NCBI GenBank assembly: GCA_020439745.1
Contig: JAGQSC010000027.1
Location: forward strand, 1-64,000
Reading direction: 5' to 3'
Source: Acidobacteriota bacterium
Lineage (GTDB): Bacteria; Acidobacteriota; Holophagae; Acanthopleuribacterales; Acanthopleuribacteraceae
DNA: 64,000 nt
Shown here: positions 36,801-46,049 of the stretch, piece by piece
How positions within the stretch are numbered: position 1 is the stretch's first letter
Layout: the number at the start of each line of letters is the position of its first letter
The notes under the pieces: generated by a model
Seen by the model: the letters and a program-made list of their open reading frames with translations, nothing else
Databases searched by the model: none
Told to the model about the DNA's origin: nothing
Program-made: the position numbers and the translations under genes

Positions 36801-39800
36801 GTGGATGTGGATGACCAGCACATAGTACTGTCGCACGGAACCTATGGCATCACTTTGTTCAACGCTTTTAATGGTATGGATCCACGCATCATGGCTCAGG
36901 TCAACACCCCCGGTCAGGCGTTGGATGCGGCGCTTGCCGGCGACCTGATTGCAGTGGCGGATGGTTCCTCGGGCGTCACATTGATCGACATAAGCGATCC
37001 AGCTGCGGCGGCGATTATCCAGTCCATCCCTTTAGGTGGGTCCGCTCAAGCCATAGATGCAATGCTGGACCTAGCCTATGTGGGCTTGGATGTGAACATG
37101 TTGGCCGTGGTCGATGTGCGCTCCGGTTCCGTGATAGGTCGATTGAATATGCCCTACCCGGTGGTGGATGTGGTTGCAGGAACGGAAGCTGTCTATGTGG
37201 CTCATGTGGACCGAATTTCGGTCGTGGATAAGTTGGGTGCCAGTCTTTTGTTCACCACGCCTGCCCTAGGGACACCTTCGATCACCCATCTCGCGCTTGG
37301 TAAAGGGACTCTGTTTGCCATGCACGGTAGCGGCTATGCCACGTTGGACCTGACCGACCCGATTATGCCTACCTTGGTGTCTAATGCGCACAGTGGCCAG
37401 TTCTGGCGTGACATGGCATTGAACGGAAGTGGCTTGGGTGTGGCTGGCGTGAACTCGCTGGGCGGCGGGGGTATTGAAGTCTACGATGTGAGTAATCCTG
37501 CCCAAACCATCACACCAGCGCAAGAGTCCTTTGTGTTTGCAGCCAGAGTGAGAGCCGTGGAAATCACTAACGGTCTCGCGTACTGTGCCAGTGACAGCGG
37601 CTTGCTGGTGGTGAATTACCTGGCCTACGACGCCATGGGCGTGGCACCCGTCATCGCTCTCGACGGTCCGCTCGCCAAAGGCGCATGGATGTTGGAGGAG
37701 GGGAGCGCTTCCTACATATCTGCTGATGTAATGGATGACGTTCAGGTGCGTCACGTGAAGTTTTATCGTGACGGGGAGCTTGTCCACACCGATGCGTCGT
37801 ATCCCTTCACCTATTCCTTTCAGGCGCCGCTGCTGAGCCAACAGGCGTCCATGGAGATTCAGGCCAAGGCCATTGATACTGGCGGCAACTCGGGATGGTC
37901 GGCCACGCAGTTGATCGACCTGACTGCGGACGTAACAGCCCCTCAAGTCATGAGTAATCTTCCGGTCATTGGACAGCGAACCGTGAACCTGATTTCAGCA
38001 TTCATGAGTGAGTCACTCAGTGCTGCAACTGTGAATCCTGCCTCTTTCCTGGTGGTGGAAGCTGGTCCCGATGGACTGTTTGATACCGGCGACGATGTGG
38101 TGGTTAACCCTTTCAAAGTCCAATTCGATTCCGGTGTCAACCGAGTGGATTTTGTGACCTCGGGCCCTTTGAGTGATGGCTCATACCGAGCCACGCTGAC
38201 CACAGCCATCACCGATCAAGTGGGCAATCCCTTGCCGGCGGATCATCGTTGGGTCTTCCGTGTGGCCGATGCCGTGTTTTGGATCGCGGGCAGCGGTGAC
38301 TTTCAGGCGGGACTCAATTGGAGTGACGGCATGGTTCCGGGCCCCAGTGACCACGTGATCATCGACGCGCCAGGAACACCTACCATCACTTTGGCCACCG
38401 CACCGGCACGAACCGTAGGTTCCATGGAAGTACACGATGCACTGGTACTGCAGGGCGGTGACCTAACGACTTCGGTTTTGGACATCTATGGATCAGTGGA
38501 CATTCAGAACGGCCGCATAAGCCAAGCCGAGCTCAACAACACGTTCGGTGGATCGTTGATTGTTGGGACCACGGGTGTTGGCAGCTATTCTGCCGTATTG
38601 AACAACGTCACATTAAACGGGGCGCTGAACAATTCCGGTCGCCAAACCAGTATTACGGGTTCATTTTTCTTGAATGGTGATATGTGGCTGTCCGGGACCG
38701 GCATGGTGATGAACGGCCCCTTGATTGATGGGACGGGTACCATCCATCTATCATCCACCTACATCACAACCAATATCGGGACGTACACCATCGGTGCGGG
38801 GATCAGTGTCGTAGGCCAGCAGGCGAACATGCAAGGGACACCGGTCAATTACGGCACGATCACTATGAATGGCGGCACCCAATGCACCATCTACAACCTG
38901 CAAAACCACAATCAGTTGACGGTACAGAACACGGCTTGCACCTTGAGTGGCGGTCAGAATCACGCCAATGTTCAGGCCCAAGATGCCGCGCTCACCCTGG
39001 CTGGAACGTTTGAGAACCTGGGCGACATGGACTTTGTCAACACGCATGTGCGAATGGGCATGAGCGGACCTTATCAACCCAGTCAACTGGGTAACTACAC
39101 GCGCAGTGGCACCACACGTATCGAGATACTCGGCCACATGGACGTAAATCCAGGCCTTTTGCTGGATGCGAATACAGGGAGTTGGGAACTCTCAGGGTCA
39201 GTGGACGCAGTGGTGTCGAACGGGTTCATTGAAACCCAAGATGGGGCGCAACTCATCTTGTTACAGATGCCCGACAATGATCCAGCCACCTTGCGCAACA
39301 TCGAATTGAGAACCGATATCACGCTTGGCTTCAAAACCATGCTCAAGTTTGATAGTGGCCTGACGCTGAACAATGCCACGATTACCGTGGCGGGTAATGT
39401 CGCGTACCTTCAAGGTGCTCGATTTGCCTGCGGTGCCGCAGGACTACAAACTGTCGACGGAGTGGGTCTGATTCAGGTGACCACTTCCGGTGGAAATGAC
39501 GTGTTCTACGGTAGTAGCTCCAACCAGATCCGGATTGGGCCCGGCATCACCGTGGTGGTAAATGGCGGAAACGTGGGCAGCTACACACACCTGATTAACC
39601 AAGGCCTGATAGAGAAAAACGGCGGTAGCGGAGAATTGGTGCTGCGCGGTGAGTACGGATTCACCAATGAAGGAACCATCAGACAAACCTTGGGGCCCAT
39701 GCGAGCCAAGGAACCGATCTCTAATTCAGGGTTGATAGATATCTTGGCAGGTCAAAACTTGGTGCTGGACAAGAACCTGACCTGTAACTCCAGCTCCACG

Positions 39801-40064
39801 CTTCAAACATCCATCGCCTCACTTTCGAGTTATGGTCGATTTACGGGACATGTCACTAATTCAGCCGTCACTTTGGACGGAACGCTTGCTATTCAACTGG
39901 AGGGCGGATACGTACCCAACCTTGGGGACACGTTTACGTTGATGACGGCCAGCTCCATCACTGGTAGCTTCGCTTCAATCACCCATGCATCTCTTGGCAA
40001 TGGCACCCAATTCCAGGTGACGGTCAATGCGGCTTCGGTGGTCTTGGAGGTGGTTCCCGAGTAA
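33864..40064 (+). CDS. Giant secreted multi-domain protein (Ig-like, TSP3-like, LVIVD, beta-helix)
   Basis: 2066 residues with a clear signal peptide (FMAFVMLLWTACHAVG). In order: a Cys-containing dockerin-like opening (about 20-60); a cadherin-like Ig module (70-150); an SbsA-type Ig-like module (156-272); a carboxypeptidase-regulatory-like module (277-346); a Cys-rich region with hydrophobic stretches (545-662); a TSP3-like calcium motif, DTDGDGIEDG (near 940); LVIVD-type beta-propeller repeats (about 960-1250); a second Ig-like module (1357-1469); then a long repetitive, Asn/Gly/Thr-rich part starting FWIAGSGDFQAGLNWSDG that looks like a right-handed beta-helix. No LPxTG, PEP-CTERM or type 9 sorting tail is evident. 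Likely an adhesin or surface-structure protein. GGAGGA precedes the ATG. Confidence 0.85.
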   Translation: MYRFMAFVMLLWTACHAVGQCGFNGCDAVTAAGLRGVLSDWPTHLDCNGDTSSDMRDLVCLMDQVPGLSPPVLQPIGDRLVTFDYNLQFTVQAMDPNGDLLTYGVEGLPTGASFNPSTQLFDFAPLEQDLGEYLLDFWVDDGFYRVHEQVQITVKGLTKLVSTSPFHQEESVAVTRETRIQFDYPIDPASVTASNVQATFAATSLPSWRHISDDRRVVTLFYTDPLPASALIRVSVDGDTLLDSEGIAPDLDGDGIPGGLYEIDFETLSLTPLTGTSVTGRVFASEPALGESGGPPLDVPLEGVKITIDGLESTHFTYTDASGNFTLEPVPAGRFFVHIDGHTVMTAEIGGVPTPTTFPGGPYYPFVGKAWTGHAGLDTNVGDVHLPLVLPGTLQSVSETQPTTIHFPQAVVDLHPEWADVSITVPANSLFANDGTTGGMVGIAPVDPQRLPGQLPPDLNPAIVITVQTNGPSNFSTPAPVCFPNLPDPQSGMLAGPGTAMALLSFNHDSGRWDHVGTATVNQDGTMVCSDEGVGITAPGWHLSVPCSPTKLHNPKYQCRKDCALSIVWGIIDCALSFIPGSGILRCALGIVLSAVQIARDCLNDPASAGCVISAIANFLSILSAECLGAMAHNIPALGQILACGGGAAGAIAACSCLVDKGGEPWQPRIDAELAFFSAYHDYALEVLGDPVWTSLDPNDTDHFVSRAQTTEILETIFSAATNGIDTSEAAAILALPRPSDITAVDVQALIDRFNLTLDLWGQGIFTHAQAGTIAFIDRDALMADLDQIETMIQDLQAMSIDEFDLTEPGEQYAAFANEELDDPEELDPKGVFYRLSARPLEDVLTPPPNFGQLQSGGASGIVTLRPKTPFDMAYYDPVRQSYNHRFIYSNANGVETPMPVTSLYALPELDGSVSAEDLDGDLLHNLAESVVGTDPMNPDTDGDGIEDGVEVDFGLNPLDGLLLNLGVVFQVNTVDAQDVDVDDQHIVLSHGTYGITLFNAFNGMDPRIMAQVNTPGQALDAALAGDLIAVADGSSGVTLIDISDPAAAAIIQSIPLGGSAQAIDAMLDLAYVGLDVNMLAVVDVRSGSVIGRLNMPYPVVDVVAGTEAVYVAHVDRISVVDKLGASLLFTTPALGTPSITHLALGKGTLFAMHGSGYATLDLTDPIMPTLVSNAHSGQFWRDMALNGSGLGVAGVNSLGGGGIEVYDVSNPAQTITPAQESFVFAARVRAVEITNGLAYCASDSGLLVVNYLAYDAMGVAPVIALDGPLAKGAWMLEEGSASYISADVMDDVQVRHVKFYRDGELVHTDASYPFTYSFQAPLLSQQASMEIQAKAIDTGGNSGWSATQLIDLTADVTAPQVMSNLPVIGQRTVNLISAFMSESLSAATVNPASFLVVEAGPDGLFDTGDDVVVNPFKVQFDSGVNRVDFVTSGPLSDGSYRATLTTAITDQVGNPLPADHRWVFRVADAVFWIAGSGDFQAGLNWSDGMVPGPSDHVIIDAPGTPTITLATAPARTVGSMEVHDALVLQGGDLTTSVLDIYGSVDIQNGRISQAELNNTFGGSLIVGTTGVGSYSAVLNNVTLNGALNNSGRQTSITGSFFLNGDMWLSGTGMVMNGPLIDGTGTIHLSSTYITTNIGTYTIGAGISVVGQQANMQGTPVNYGTITMNGGTQCTIYNLQNHNQLTVQNTACTLSGGQNHANVQAQDAALTLAGTFENLGDMDFVNTHVRMGMSGPYQPSQLGNYTRSGTTRIEILGHMDVNPGLLLDANTGSWELSGSVDAVVSNGFIETQDGAQLILLQMPDNDPATLRNIELRTDITLGFKTMLKFDSGLTLNNATITVAGNVAYLQGARFACGAAGLQTVDGVGLIQVTTSGGNDVFYGSSSNQIRIGPGITVVVNGGNVGSYTHLINQGLIEKNGGSGELVLRGEYGFTNEGTIRQTLGPMRAKEPISNSGLIDILAGQNLVLDKNLTCNSSSTLQTSIASLSSYGRFTGHVTNSAVTLDGTLAIQLEGGYVPNLGDTFTLMTASSITGSFASITHASLGNGTQFQVTVNAASVVLEVVPE

Positions 40065-40281
40065 GCGACCCATTTGAGAGCGACTTCGATTTCCTTTCAA
40101 AGATCCTTTTTGCGATAAGGGCGTGCTCAGATTCGTCCTTCCAAATGGTTCGGGTTTAAGGGCCAAGCGGCGTCCATGTCGCTGTCGCCAAATACGGTGA
40201 CGCTTCTGCGTTTATGAGTATAACTCCTTTGTTTTCTGTACAATAGACGCCTTCTCGAATGATAGCGTCTTGGCATGAACC
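40065..40281. other. Gap between the giant protein and the next membrane protein
   Basis: No gene is supported. A TACAAT box at 40239-40244 could be the -10 element of the downstream gene, but no -35 box fits it. No strong hairpin with a U-tract follows the stop of the giant gene. Confidence 0.25.
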
Positions 40282-41658
40282 GTGCCCTTACACGGTCCTA
40301 TGTGGCGGAATGCTCTTACACCCAAATCCCTGTTCTTGACTTTGACTGCAACATGTTTCGTGGGGTTCCGACTCCACGCTTTGCTCTCAGCGGATTCACT
40401 TGGAGTGTTCCCGGATACGGATGCCTATTTGAATGTAGCGGAACGCAGCATATTCAGTCTTGGATTTTGGGCCCACAAGCCCGCAGGCCTGCCCTTACTA
40501 GTCAAGGTATCTGGAGGAAATGTCCACGTTGTGGTGTGGCTCCAGTGGGTCTTGAGTTGTGTTGCATGGATCTGTTTTGCCCATGCGATGTATGTGTCGC
40601 AGCGCTCTTTCTTGCGTTTCTTAGGTTGGGTGGTCGCGCTGATGTTGGGTCTTGGCACACAATTCTGTGGCTGGGATTCAGTCGTACTCTCTGAGAGCTT
40701 GGCAGTCACGTGTTCGGTGGCCGCGATAAGCGCTTGGATTCTGTGGTCGAAGTCCCCTAATGTGAAGAACCGTTGGATGGTTTGTTTGGTGACTTTAATT
40801 TGGATCATGACGCGCGATATTCATGCCTATCTGGGTAGCTTGATTGCCTTTGTTTTGCTGGTCCATTGCGTGTGGCGAAAAAGGCTTGGACATGAATTCG
40901 CGCTGTCCGCCACCTTATTGGCTTGGGCATTGATCCAACTGCATTTCGCGACCCTTGGCCAGCGGTTTTTGTTTCCCGTTCAGAACGTGATGAGCATGCG
41001 CATATGGGTTGATCCCGACCGTGTGGCTTACTTCCAACAGGAGGGCATGCCGTGGAATGCTCAGGTACAAAAACATGCCGGTGAGTCGGCCGGTGAGTAT
41101 GTCCATCAGCCGTATATGGTTCCCATGGCCAACTGGCTCTTGGAAAGGGGTAAGGGGGCCTATGCAGGATTTCTGATCTCTGAGGCAGAATGGGCCACAG
41201 AAGCCCTGTTTGAGCCCACCACGCTCAACCAGCTGGTTCGTCCCGGTATCCAAACCTACTTCCCTGTAGGTTTTGATCCGCCACTGGGAGAGTCCTGGAA
41301 CAACTGGCTAACCCTCCGGCGATTTCCCCATGCGGTGTTGTTGCTGGGCATGTGGCTGGCTGGGGTACTGTTTGTCTTGTCAAGGCGGCCGGATAGATAT
41401 GTGGCCATTGGTACATTTGCAATATTTTTCCCAGGCGCATTTTTGGTCTATCACGGAGATGCTATCGAAGTAGCGCGCCACAGTCTGACCGTGAGCTTGT
41501 TTTTTTGTCTGGGTTTCTGGCTGATGGCGTTCCAGTGTGTGGATGAATGGATGCGACGACTGCAAGGGTTCGTCGCGTCCGCTTCAGGTTACATACTGGA
41601 TGATTCTGGAGAGGCAAGTGCCCAGTCGAGGATGGCTTCCAAGGAACTGCGCCAGTGA
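40282..41658 (+). CDS. Hypothetical polytopic membrane protein (GT-C-like layout)
   Basis: 458 residues with about ten membrane segments. After the first segment is an acidic loop, SLGVFPDTDAYLNVAERSIF, and the next region has KPAGLPLLVKVSGG, a pattern reminiscent of integral-membrane glycosyltransferases. A long periplasmic loop (VDPDRVAYFQQEGMPWNAQV and on) separates two helix groups. The family is not recognised. GTG 40282 or ATG 40300 may be the start. The 3' end overlaps the convergent PQQ-propeller gene by 70 bases, the largest tail-to-tail overlap in the window. Confidence 0.6.
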   Translation: MPLHGPMWRNALTPKSLFLTLTATCFVGFRLHALLSADSLGVFPDTDAYLNVAERSIFSLGFWAHKPAGLPLLVKVSGGNVHVVVWLQWVLSCVAWICFAHAMYVSQRSFLRFLGWVVALMLGLGTQFCGWDSVVLSESLAVTCSVAAISAWILWSKSPNVKNRWMVCLVTLIWIMTRDIHAYLGSLIAFVLLVHCVWRKRLGHEFALSATLLAWALIQLHFATLGQRFLFPVQNVMSMRIWVDPDRVAYFQQEGMPWNAQVQKHAGESAGEYVHQPYMVPMANWLLERGKGAYAGFLISEAEWATEALFEPTTLNQLVRPGIQTYFPVGFDPPLGESWNNWLTLRRFPHAVLLLGMWLAGVLFVLSRRPDRYVAIGTFAIFFPGAFLVYHGDAIEVARHSLTVSLFFCLGFWLMAFQCVDEWMRRLQGFVASASGYILDDSGEASAQSRMASKELRQ

Positions 41659-43901
41659 CTCCAGCTCGGTGCACCTGCCGTTTCGATTACTTTCATCTTG
41701 GCATCTTTTTGAGATAGCATCTCGATCAATGCGCGACTGTCGGCTTCGGCCTGGATACCAGGGAAGTTGTAGTCGTTGGACGACACCTCAACGAAAAATC
41801 GCAAATTGGTGCTTTGCGTTTCGCCGAGAATGGCGCGGAGGTCAGTCCCCATGTCGCCAAAGAAGACAAATGATTGATTGATCACCGTACCGAAACTGTT
41901 TGGTTGTTTCAGTGCAGCATATGTGGACATGACTGCGCCACGCCCGACACCCATGATGCTTCTGTCCTTGGCTTGATCTTTCAGGCGATAGGTTTTGTTC
42001 AAGTAGGGTACTAACTCTTCAGCCAGAAACTGTGCATAGCTCGCGCGTTGGTCTCCTGCGTGGTCACCACTGAGTGTGGGCAGGAACGCGACAACCGCTT
42101 TTTTGTTCTTGAATAGATTGTCTAAGGACCGGTCCATCAACCCTATGGAAAGGGCCTGATCGTTGGTGTTCACGATGAGCGGATATGACCCGTCCGATTC
42201 GTCGTATCCTGCGGGCAAATAGACTTTGAAGGTCATGTCTGCCTGCAGCAGATCACTTTTGAGAGATTGTTCTTCAACACGGCCTACAGGACCTGTCGGT
42301 GGTTCGAGATGTGAGGGTACGGTCCACTGTGGCATGCGCAGTTCGTTTCGTGCACGCCTTCCTTCTCCGACTACGAAGGGGTTCTTGGCGTCCAATTGAG
42401 GGTCTCCAAACACACTGAAGTGGTATTCCCAATGACTGGCTGGATCCAGCTTTTCTGTTAACACGAATAGTTTGGTGCCTGGAACTTGGTACAGGGGTTT
42501 TTCCTCTTCGAATCCGCGTGCCAGTCCCAAGTCTGCGAAGTCACCATAGGCCAGGTAGTGAACTAGGTCCCCTTCGATGAGGGGTGTGGTTTTGATTTCG
42601 TTCCATTTCTTTTCCGCCTGCTCGGCCGCGTTCTGGGCTTCTGCCAATGACTGAACCCACTGCCCGAACACGCCCATGAATTCTGGTGTTTCGGGTGCGG
42701 CCTTGACGACGGGCATCGCTTTGTCGGTAATGCGAATGGCTGCCAGCTCTTTCAGATTCCGGGCATAGAGCATGCCGTTGGCATAGGAGACGGGCGTATA
42801 AGAATCCTGATCGAACACCTTGATCCGAGCTATCTCTCGGTATTCATTTGGGTTACAAGCTACGGCCACCAAGTCGCCATCGTCACTGATCGTGAGCAGA
42901 TGCCCATCCATGAGGGTAAGGGCTTTACCACTGGGCGGTCTGGACCGCCAGTTCACCGATCCGTCTGCAGGATTGATGGCGCTGAGGAAGCGCGCCTTAA
43001 AGCCGTAAATTGCGTCTCCATGGGGCATGGGTATGGCATAGGTGCGCCCAAACACGTCACCGCGCCAGACTTCGGTCAGAGCACCTTCGCCTTGATCATT
43101 GAACGATAATTTGAAGTAGGCCCCTTCCCGGGTGGTGGAAATGACCACACCATCGGTACCGTGAAACACGGGCACTGTATAGCTCTCGTTGTCGAGGACT
43201 TTGTGTTCGGATTGCCAGAGTACCTTGCCTGACTCGGGATCCAGAGCCATTAAGTTGTTATCTGTGACAGCCAGAACTTTGTCTTGCCAGAGAATGGGGG
43301 TTTGGTAGGTTCCGGTGTCGCTGCCCGAAGTCCACAGCAACTCGCCATTAGTCCGATGGAGCGCAGTAAATGTGCGTCCTTCGCCGTCGCCTGTCATCAC
43401 GATAACCCGGTCCTTGAGTACCAGGGGTACGGTGGCAAAGCCGTAGTGGGGGACCCTCGCCGGGAGGTCGTCACCGAGTTTGTGTTTCCAGACTTCTTGG
43501 CCATCGTTCAGATTGACACACACCAGAACGCCGTGGGGATCCAGAGCAAACACGTGATTGTCGTCAATCACAGGGGTACTGGTGGGTCCGTCTTGTGAGC
43601 CGCTATGTCCTTTGTAGACAGGGCCGAATAAGGTGCGCCACATCTCTTTGCCAGTTTTGGCATCGAACGCGGTCAGAATATCTGAAGTTTCGTCTGAAAA
43701 CATGGTGACACCTTTACCGTCGACCAAGCTGATGGCTGAGTATCCCGAACCCAACTCTCGCTTCCAGGCGACTTCAAAACCGAATGTCCCTTGCAATTTC
43801 CCCGCAGTTACCACCCCGTCTCGGTTGGGTCCGCGGTAATCCGGCCAGTCCGAGCACCAACCAAAAGAAATCGTCAGCAGAAGCACAAAGACCGCTTTCA
43901 T
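41589..43901 (-). CDS. Secreted PQQ-like beta-propeller fused to an esterase-like domain lacking the nucleophile
   Basis: 770 residues with a signal peptide (MKAVFVLLLTISFGWCSDWP). The N-terminal part is a PQQ-type eight-bladed propeller: WPDYRGPNRDGVV, AFDAKTGKEMWRTLFG, VNLNDGQEVWKHKLG, LDPESGKVLWQSEH, and INPADGSVNWRS. The C-terminal part is an esterase D-like alpha/beta-hydrolase (TFKVYLPAGYDESDGSYPLI, FLAEELVPYLNKTYRL). Where the nucleophile GxSxG is expected the sequence is GVGRG, with Gly (codon 41943-41945) in place of Ser; the distal His (SWSHWRSSLE) remains. Start ATG 43901 follows GAGGTG. It probably binds rather than hydrolyses. Overlaps the convergent membrane protein gene by 70 bases. 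Confidence 0.82.
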   Translation of the reverse strand: MKAVFVLLLTISFGWCSDWPDYRGPNRDGVVTAGKLQGTFGFEVAWKRELGSGYSAISLVDGKGVTMFSDETSDILTAFDAKTGKEMWRTLFGPVYKGHSGSQDGPTSTPVIDDNHVFALDPHGVLVCVNLNDGQEVWKHKLGDDLPARVPHYGFATVPLVLKDRVIVMTGDGEGRTFTALHRTNGELLWTSGSDTGTYQTPILWQDKVLAVTDNNLMALDPESGKVLWQSEHKVLDNESYTVPVFHGTDGVVISTTREGAYFKLSFNDQGEGALTEVWRGDVFGRTYAIPMPHGDAIYGFKARFLSAINPADGSVNWRSRPPSGKALTLMDGHLLTISDDGDLVAVACNPNEYREIARIKVFDQDSYTPVSYANGMLYARNLKELAAIRITDKAMPVVKAAPETPEFMGVFGQWVQSLAEAQNAAEQAEKKWNEIKTTPLIEGDLVHYLAYGDFADLGLARGFEEEKPLYQVPGTKLFVLTEKLDPASHWEYHFSVFGDPQLDAKNPFVVGEGRRARNELRMPQWTVPSHLEPPTGPVGRVEEQSLKSDLLQADMTFKVYLPAGYDESDGSYPLIVNTNDQALSIGLMDRSLDNLFKNKKAVVAFLPTLSGDHAGDQRASYAQFLAEELVPYLNKTYRLKDQAKDRSIMGVGRGAVMSTYAALKQPNSFGTVINQSFVFFGDMGTDLRAILGETQSTNLRFFVEVSSNDYNFPGIQAEADSRALIEMLSQKDAKMKVIETAGAPSWSHWRSSLEAILDWALASPESSSM

Positions 43902-44062
43902 GGCACACCTCGATTGTCTGGGAATCCTGATTGAATTGTACGCGAGCGCGAGGTGAATGTTGTCGGTTTTTACGATGGAACAATTACTCACGCGATAGAC
44001 GCGAAGTCCAGATGAAGGGAAAACAAGGCCAATCTAAAAAATAGGCGTTCTGGGTTTCTATC

Positions 44063-45298
44063 GTGCAGTTCACCGATGAGTTAGACTCAGTTATGGACCT
44101 CGTGACTGCTGTGGGAATTGGCATACTTGTGGGCGGTGCCGCCGCTTTGAGAGGCTTCATCCGCCGAGCCCGCAAGACCAAAGACCAAACTGTAGCTCAG
44201 AATGGAAAGACATTTGATGAAGAAAGTTGCAGGATCACATTTGAGCCGCCTTTTTTTTGGGACTTGGAAATCGTGAGGGAACCGATATCACCCCACAGCA
44301 TTGACACGGGTGATGGGATTTTTGATAGGGTCTTCAACATACAAACAAGTGCGCCTGATGATCTTGTTTACCTGAGTCAGCGCGTTCGAGATCAGTTGTT
44401 GTGCACGAACTGGGGCGAAATCAATCGTCTGGATTGCAGTCATGTTTTGGTGCTTTCGCCCATCAAGGGTCCATCATTCGACAAGTGGATGAACGAGTTG
44501 AGAGGACAATTAGCGGCAACGATGAGTGATACCGATCTTGTTGCTTTGGCAACAGGCGACGATGCACCGGCGATTCGATTGGCCGCAGTAAACAGATTGT
44601 GTGGCAAACCCGATAAACATCCCGAGGTGTTTGATCATTGCATCAACGACAGTGACATTCGGGTTGTGTTGCGGGTGGCCAAAGTTCTAGGACCTGCCGC
44701 CGAGCGGCCTTTGATCCTTGCCTTTGAGTCGTCTGATTTGAACTCTCGGCGTGCTATTTTGCGGCAATTGCTGGCTTTTGGGACGTCGACCAGTCTGGAA
44801 TTTGTAAGAAATCAGGCTGGGCAGAAAGCGGAGCAGGCATTGGCCTGTTACGCGATGGGATTGCTCGTAAGAGCGGGTTTACCCGTTGATATAGACCTGT
44901 GTTTAAAACAGTTATCGCGTTCAAGGCGTGTGACAGACCGAAAGGCCTGGCTCAGGCTTTTGAGCAAACTCAAATATGAGTCGATGGTGCCACTCTTGGA
45001 AAACGTGATTAAGAATGATCGATCTTTTAGAGGTCGTGCATGGGCGGCCGAGAGATATACGCGACTGCGCGGTCGAGATGGCCTGGAGTTTGTGCTCAAG
45101 GCGCTTGACGGGGAAAAGAACGAGACCATGAAACGCATCCTTATGAATGCCCGTGATGAGATGCGCAACATGCCTGCAGCTGAAGTTGGGTTGATTTCGG
45201 TTGCGGGCGAAGCGGGTATGATCTCCGTCGCTGAAGATCGAGGCGAGCTCTCGTTGCAGAAGACGGTGCAACGTCGAAAAAAGCCGGCTAATTCTTGA
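44063..45298 (+). CDS. Membrane-anchored HEAT-repeat-like protein
   Basis: 411 residues, or 401 if the ATG at 44093 is used; neither start has a strong ribosome site. One N-terminal membrane helix ([19 protein letters not shown]) is followed by a basic cytoplasmic linker, a folded domain of about 100 residues, and from about residue 155 a series of helical repeats of HEAT type ([56 protein letters not shown]). The C-terminal tail has a short internal repeat ([20 protein letters not shown]). It is probably a scaffold; no enzymatic motif is seen. It overlaps the end of the ABC permease gene by 11 bases. Confidence 0.65.
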   Translation: MQFTDELDSVMDLVTAVGIGILVGGAAALRGFIRRARKTKDQTVAQNGKTFDEESCRITFEPPFFWDLEIVREPISPHSIDTGDGIFDRVFNIQTSAPDDLVYLSQRVRDQLLCTNWGEINRLDCSHVLVLSPIKGPSFDKWMNELRGQLAATMSDTDLVALATGDDAPAIRLAAVNRLCGKPDKHPEVFDHCINDSDIRVVLRVAKVLGPAAERPLILAFESSDLNSRRAILRQLLAFGTSTSLEFVRNQAGQKAEQALACYAMGLLVRAGLPVDIDLCLKQLSRSRRVTDRKAWLRLLSKLKYESMVPLLENVIKNDRSFRGRAWAAERYTRLRGRDGLEFVLKALDGEKNETMKRILMNARDEMRNMPAAEVGLISVAGEAGMISVAEDRGELSLQKTVQRRKKPANS

Positions 45299-46049
45299 GT
45301 CGGTAGCCGGTTTTGAAGATCCAGGCGATGATGGCGAAGCCCACCGTGAGGAACAACGCGATCATCGCGATGCTCACACTCAAATGCACATCCGAGTGCT
45401 CATAGAAACTCCAACGGAAGCCACTGATCAAATAAACTACGGGATTGGCCAAAGAGATCTTGCGCCATAACTCAGGCAACATGTCGATGCTGTAGAAACT
45501 CCCACCCAGAAATGCCAAAGGCGTGATCACCAGCAAAGGAATCAGTTGCAGCTTCTCAAAACCATCGGCCCAAATGCCAATGATGAAGCCCAACAAACTG
45601 AAGGTGACGCAGGTCAGTGCCAGGAACGCGACCATCCAGATCGGATGCTTTACTTCCAGTGGTACGAAGAAACCGGCCGTGAACAAAATGATGATCCCAA
45701 TAACAAACGATTTGGTGGCGGCTGCACCTACGTAACCCATCAACACTTCCACGAACGAGAGCGGGGCCGAAAGGAGCTCGTAAATAGTGCCTGCGAATCG
45801 CGGGAAGTAGATACCAAACGAGGCGTTGGCTACGGACTGGCTGAGGACCGTCATCATAATCAGGCCAGGCACAATGAAGGCCCCATAACTAACCCCGTTG
45901 ATGTCGTTGATGCGTGAGCCAATCGCGGAACCGAAGACCACGAAGTAGAGCACGGTTGAAAGGACGGGTGAGGCGATGCTTTGACCCAAGGTCCGGAATG
46001 TACGCGACATTTCAAATCGGTAAATAGCCTTAATGCCTTGGAAATTCAT
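45288..46049 (-). CDS. ABC-2 type transporter permease
   Basis: 253 residues with six membrane segments and the ABC-2 permease layout. [22 protein letters not shown] is the coupling-helix region, and the segment [20 protein letters not shown] followed by [19 protein letters not shown] is the well-known C-terminal signature of this family. It overlaps the ATP-binding protein gene by four bases (ATGA), forming a two-gene exporter. Drug, lipid or polysaccharide export are possible; the substrate cannot be read from sequence. Confidence 0.9.
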   Translation of the reverse strand: MNFQGIKAIYRFEMSRTFRTLGQSIASPVLSTVLYFVVFGSAIGSRINDINGVSYGAFIVPGLIMMTVLSQSVANASFGIYFPRFAGTIYELLSAPLSFVEVLMGYVGAAATKSFVIGIIILFTAGFFVPLEVKHPIWMVAFLALTCVTFSLLGFIIGIWADGFEKLQLIPLLVITPLAFLGGSFYSIDMLPELWRKISLANPVVYLISGFRWSFYEHSDVHLSVSIAMIALFLTVGFAIIAWIFKTGYRLKN

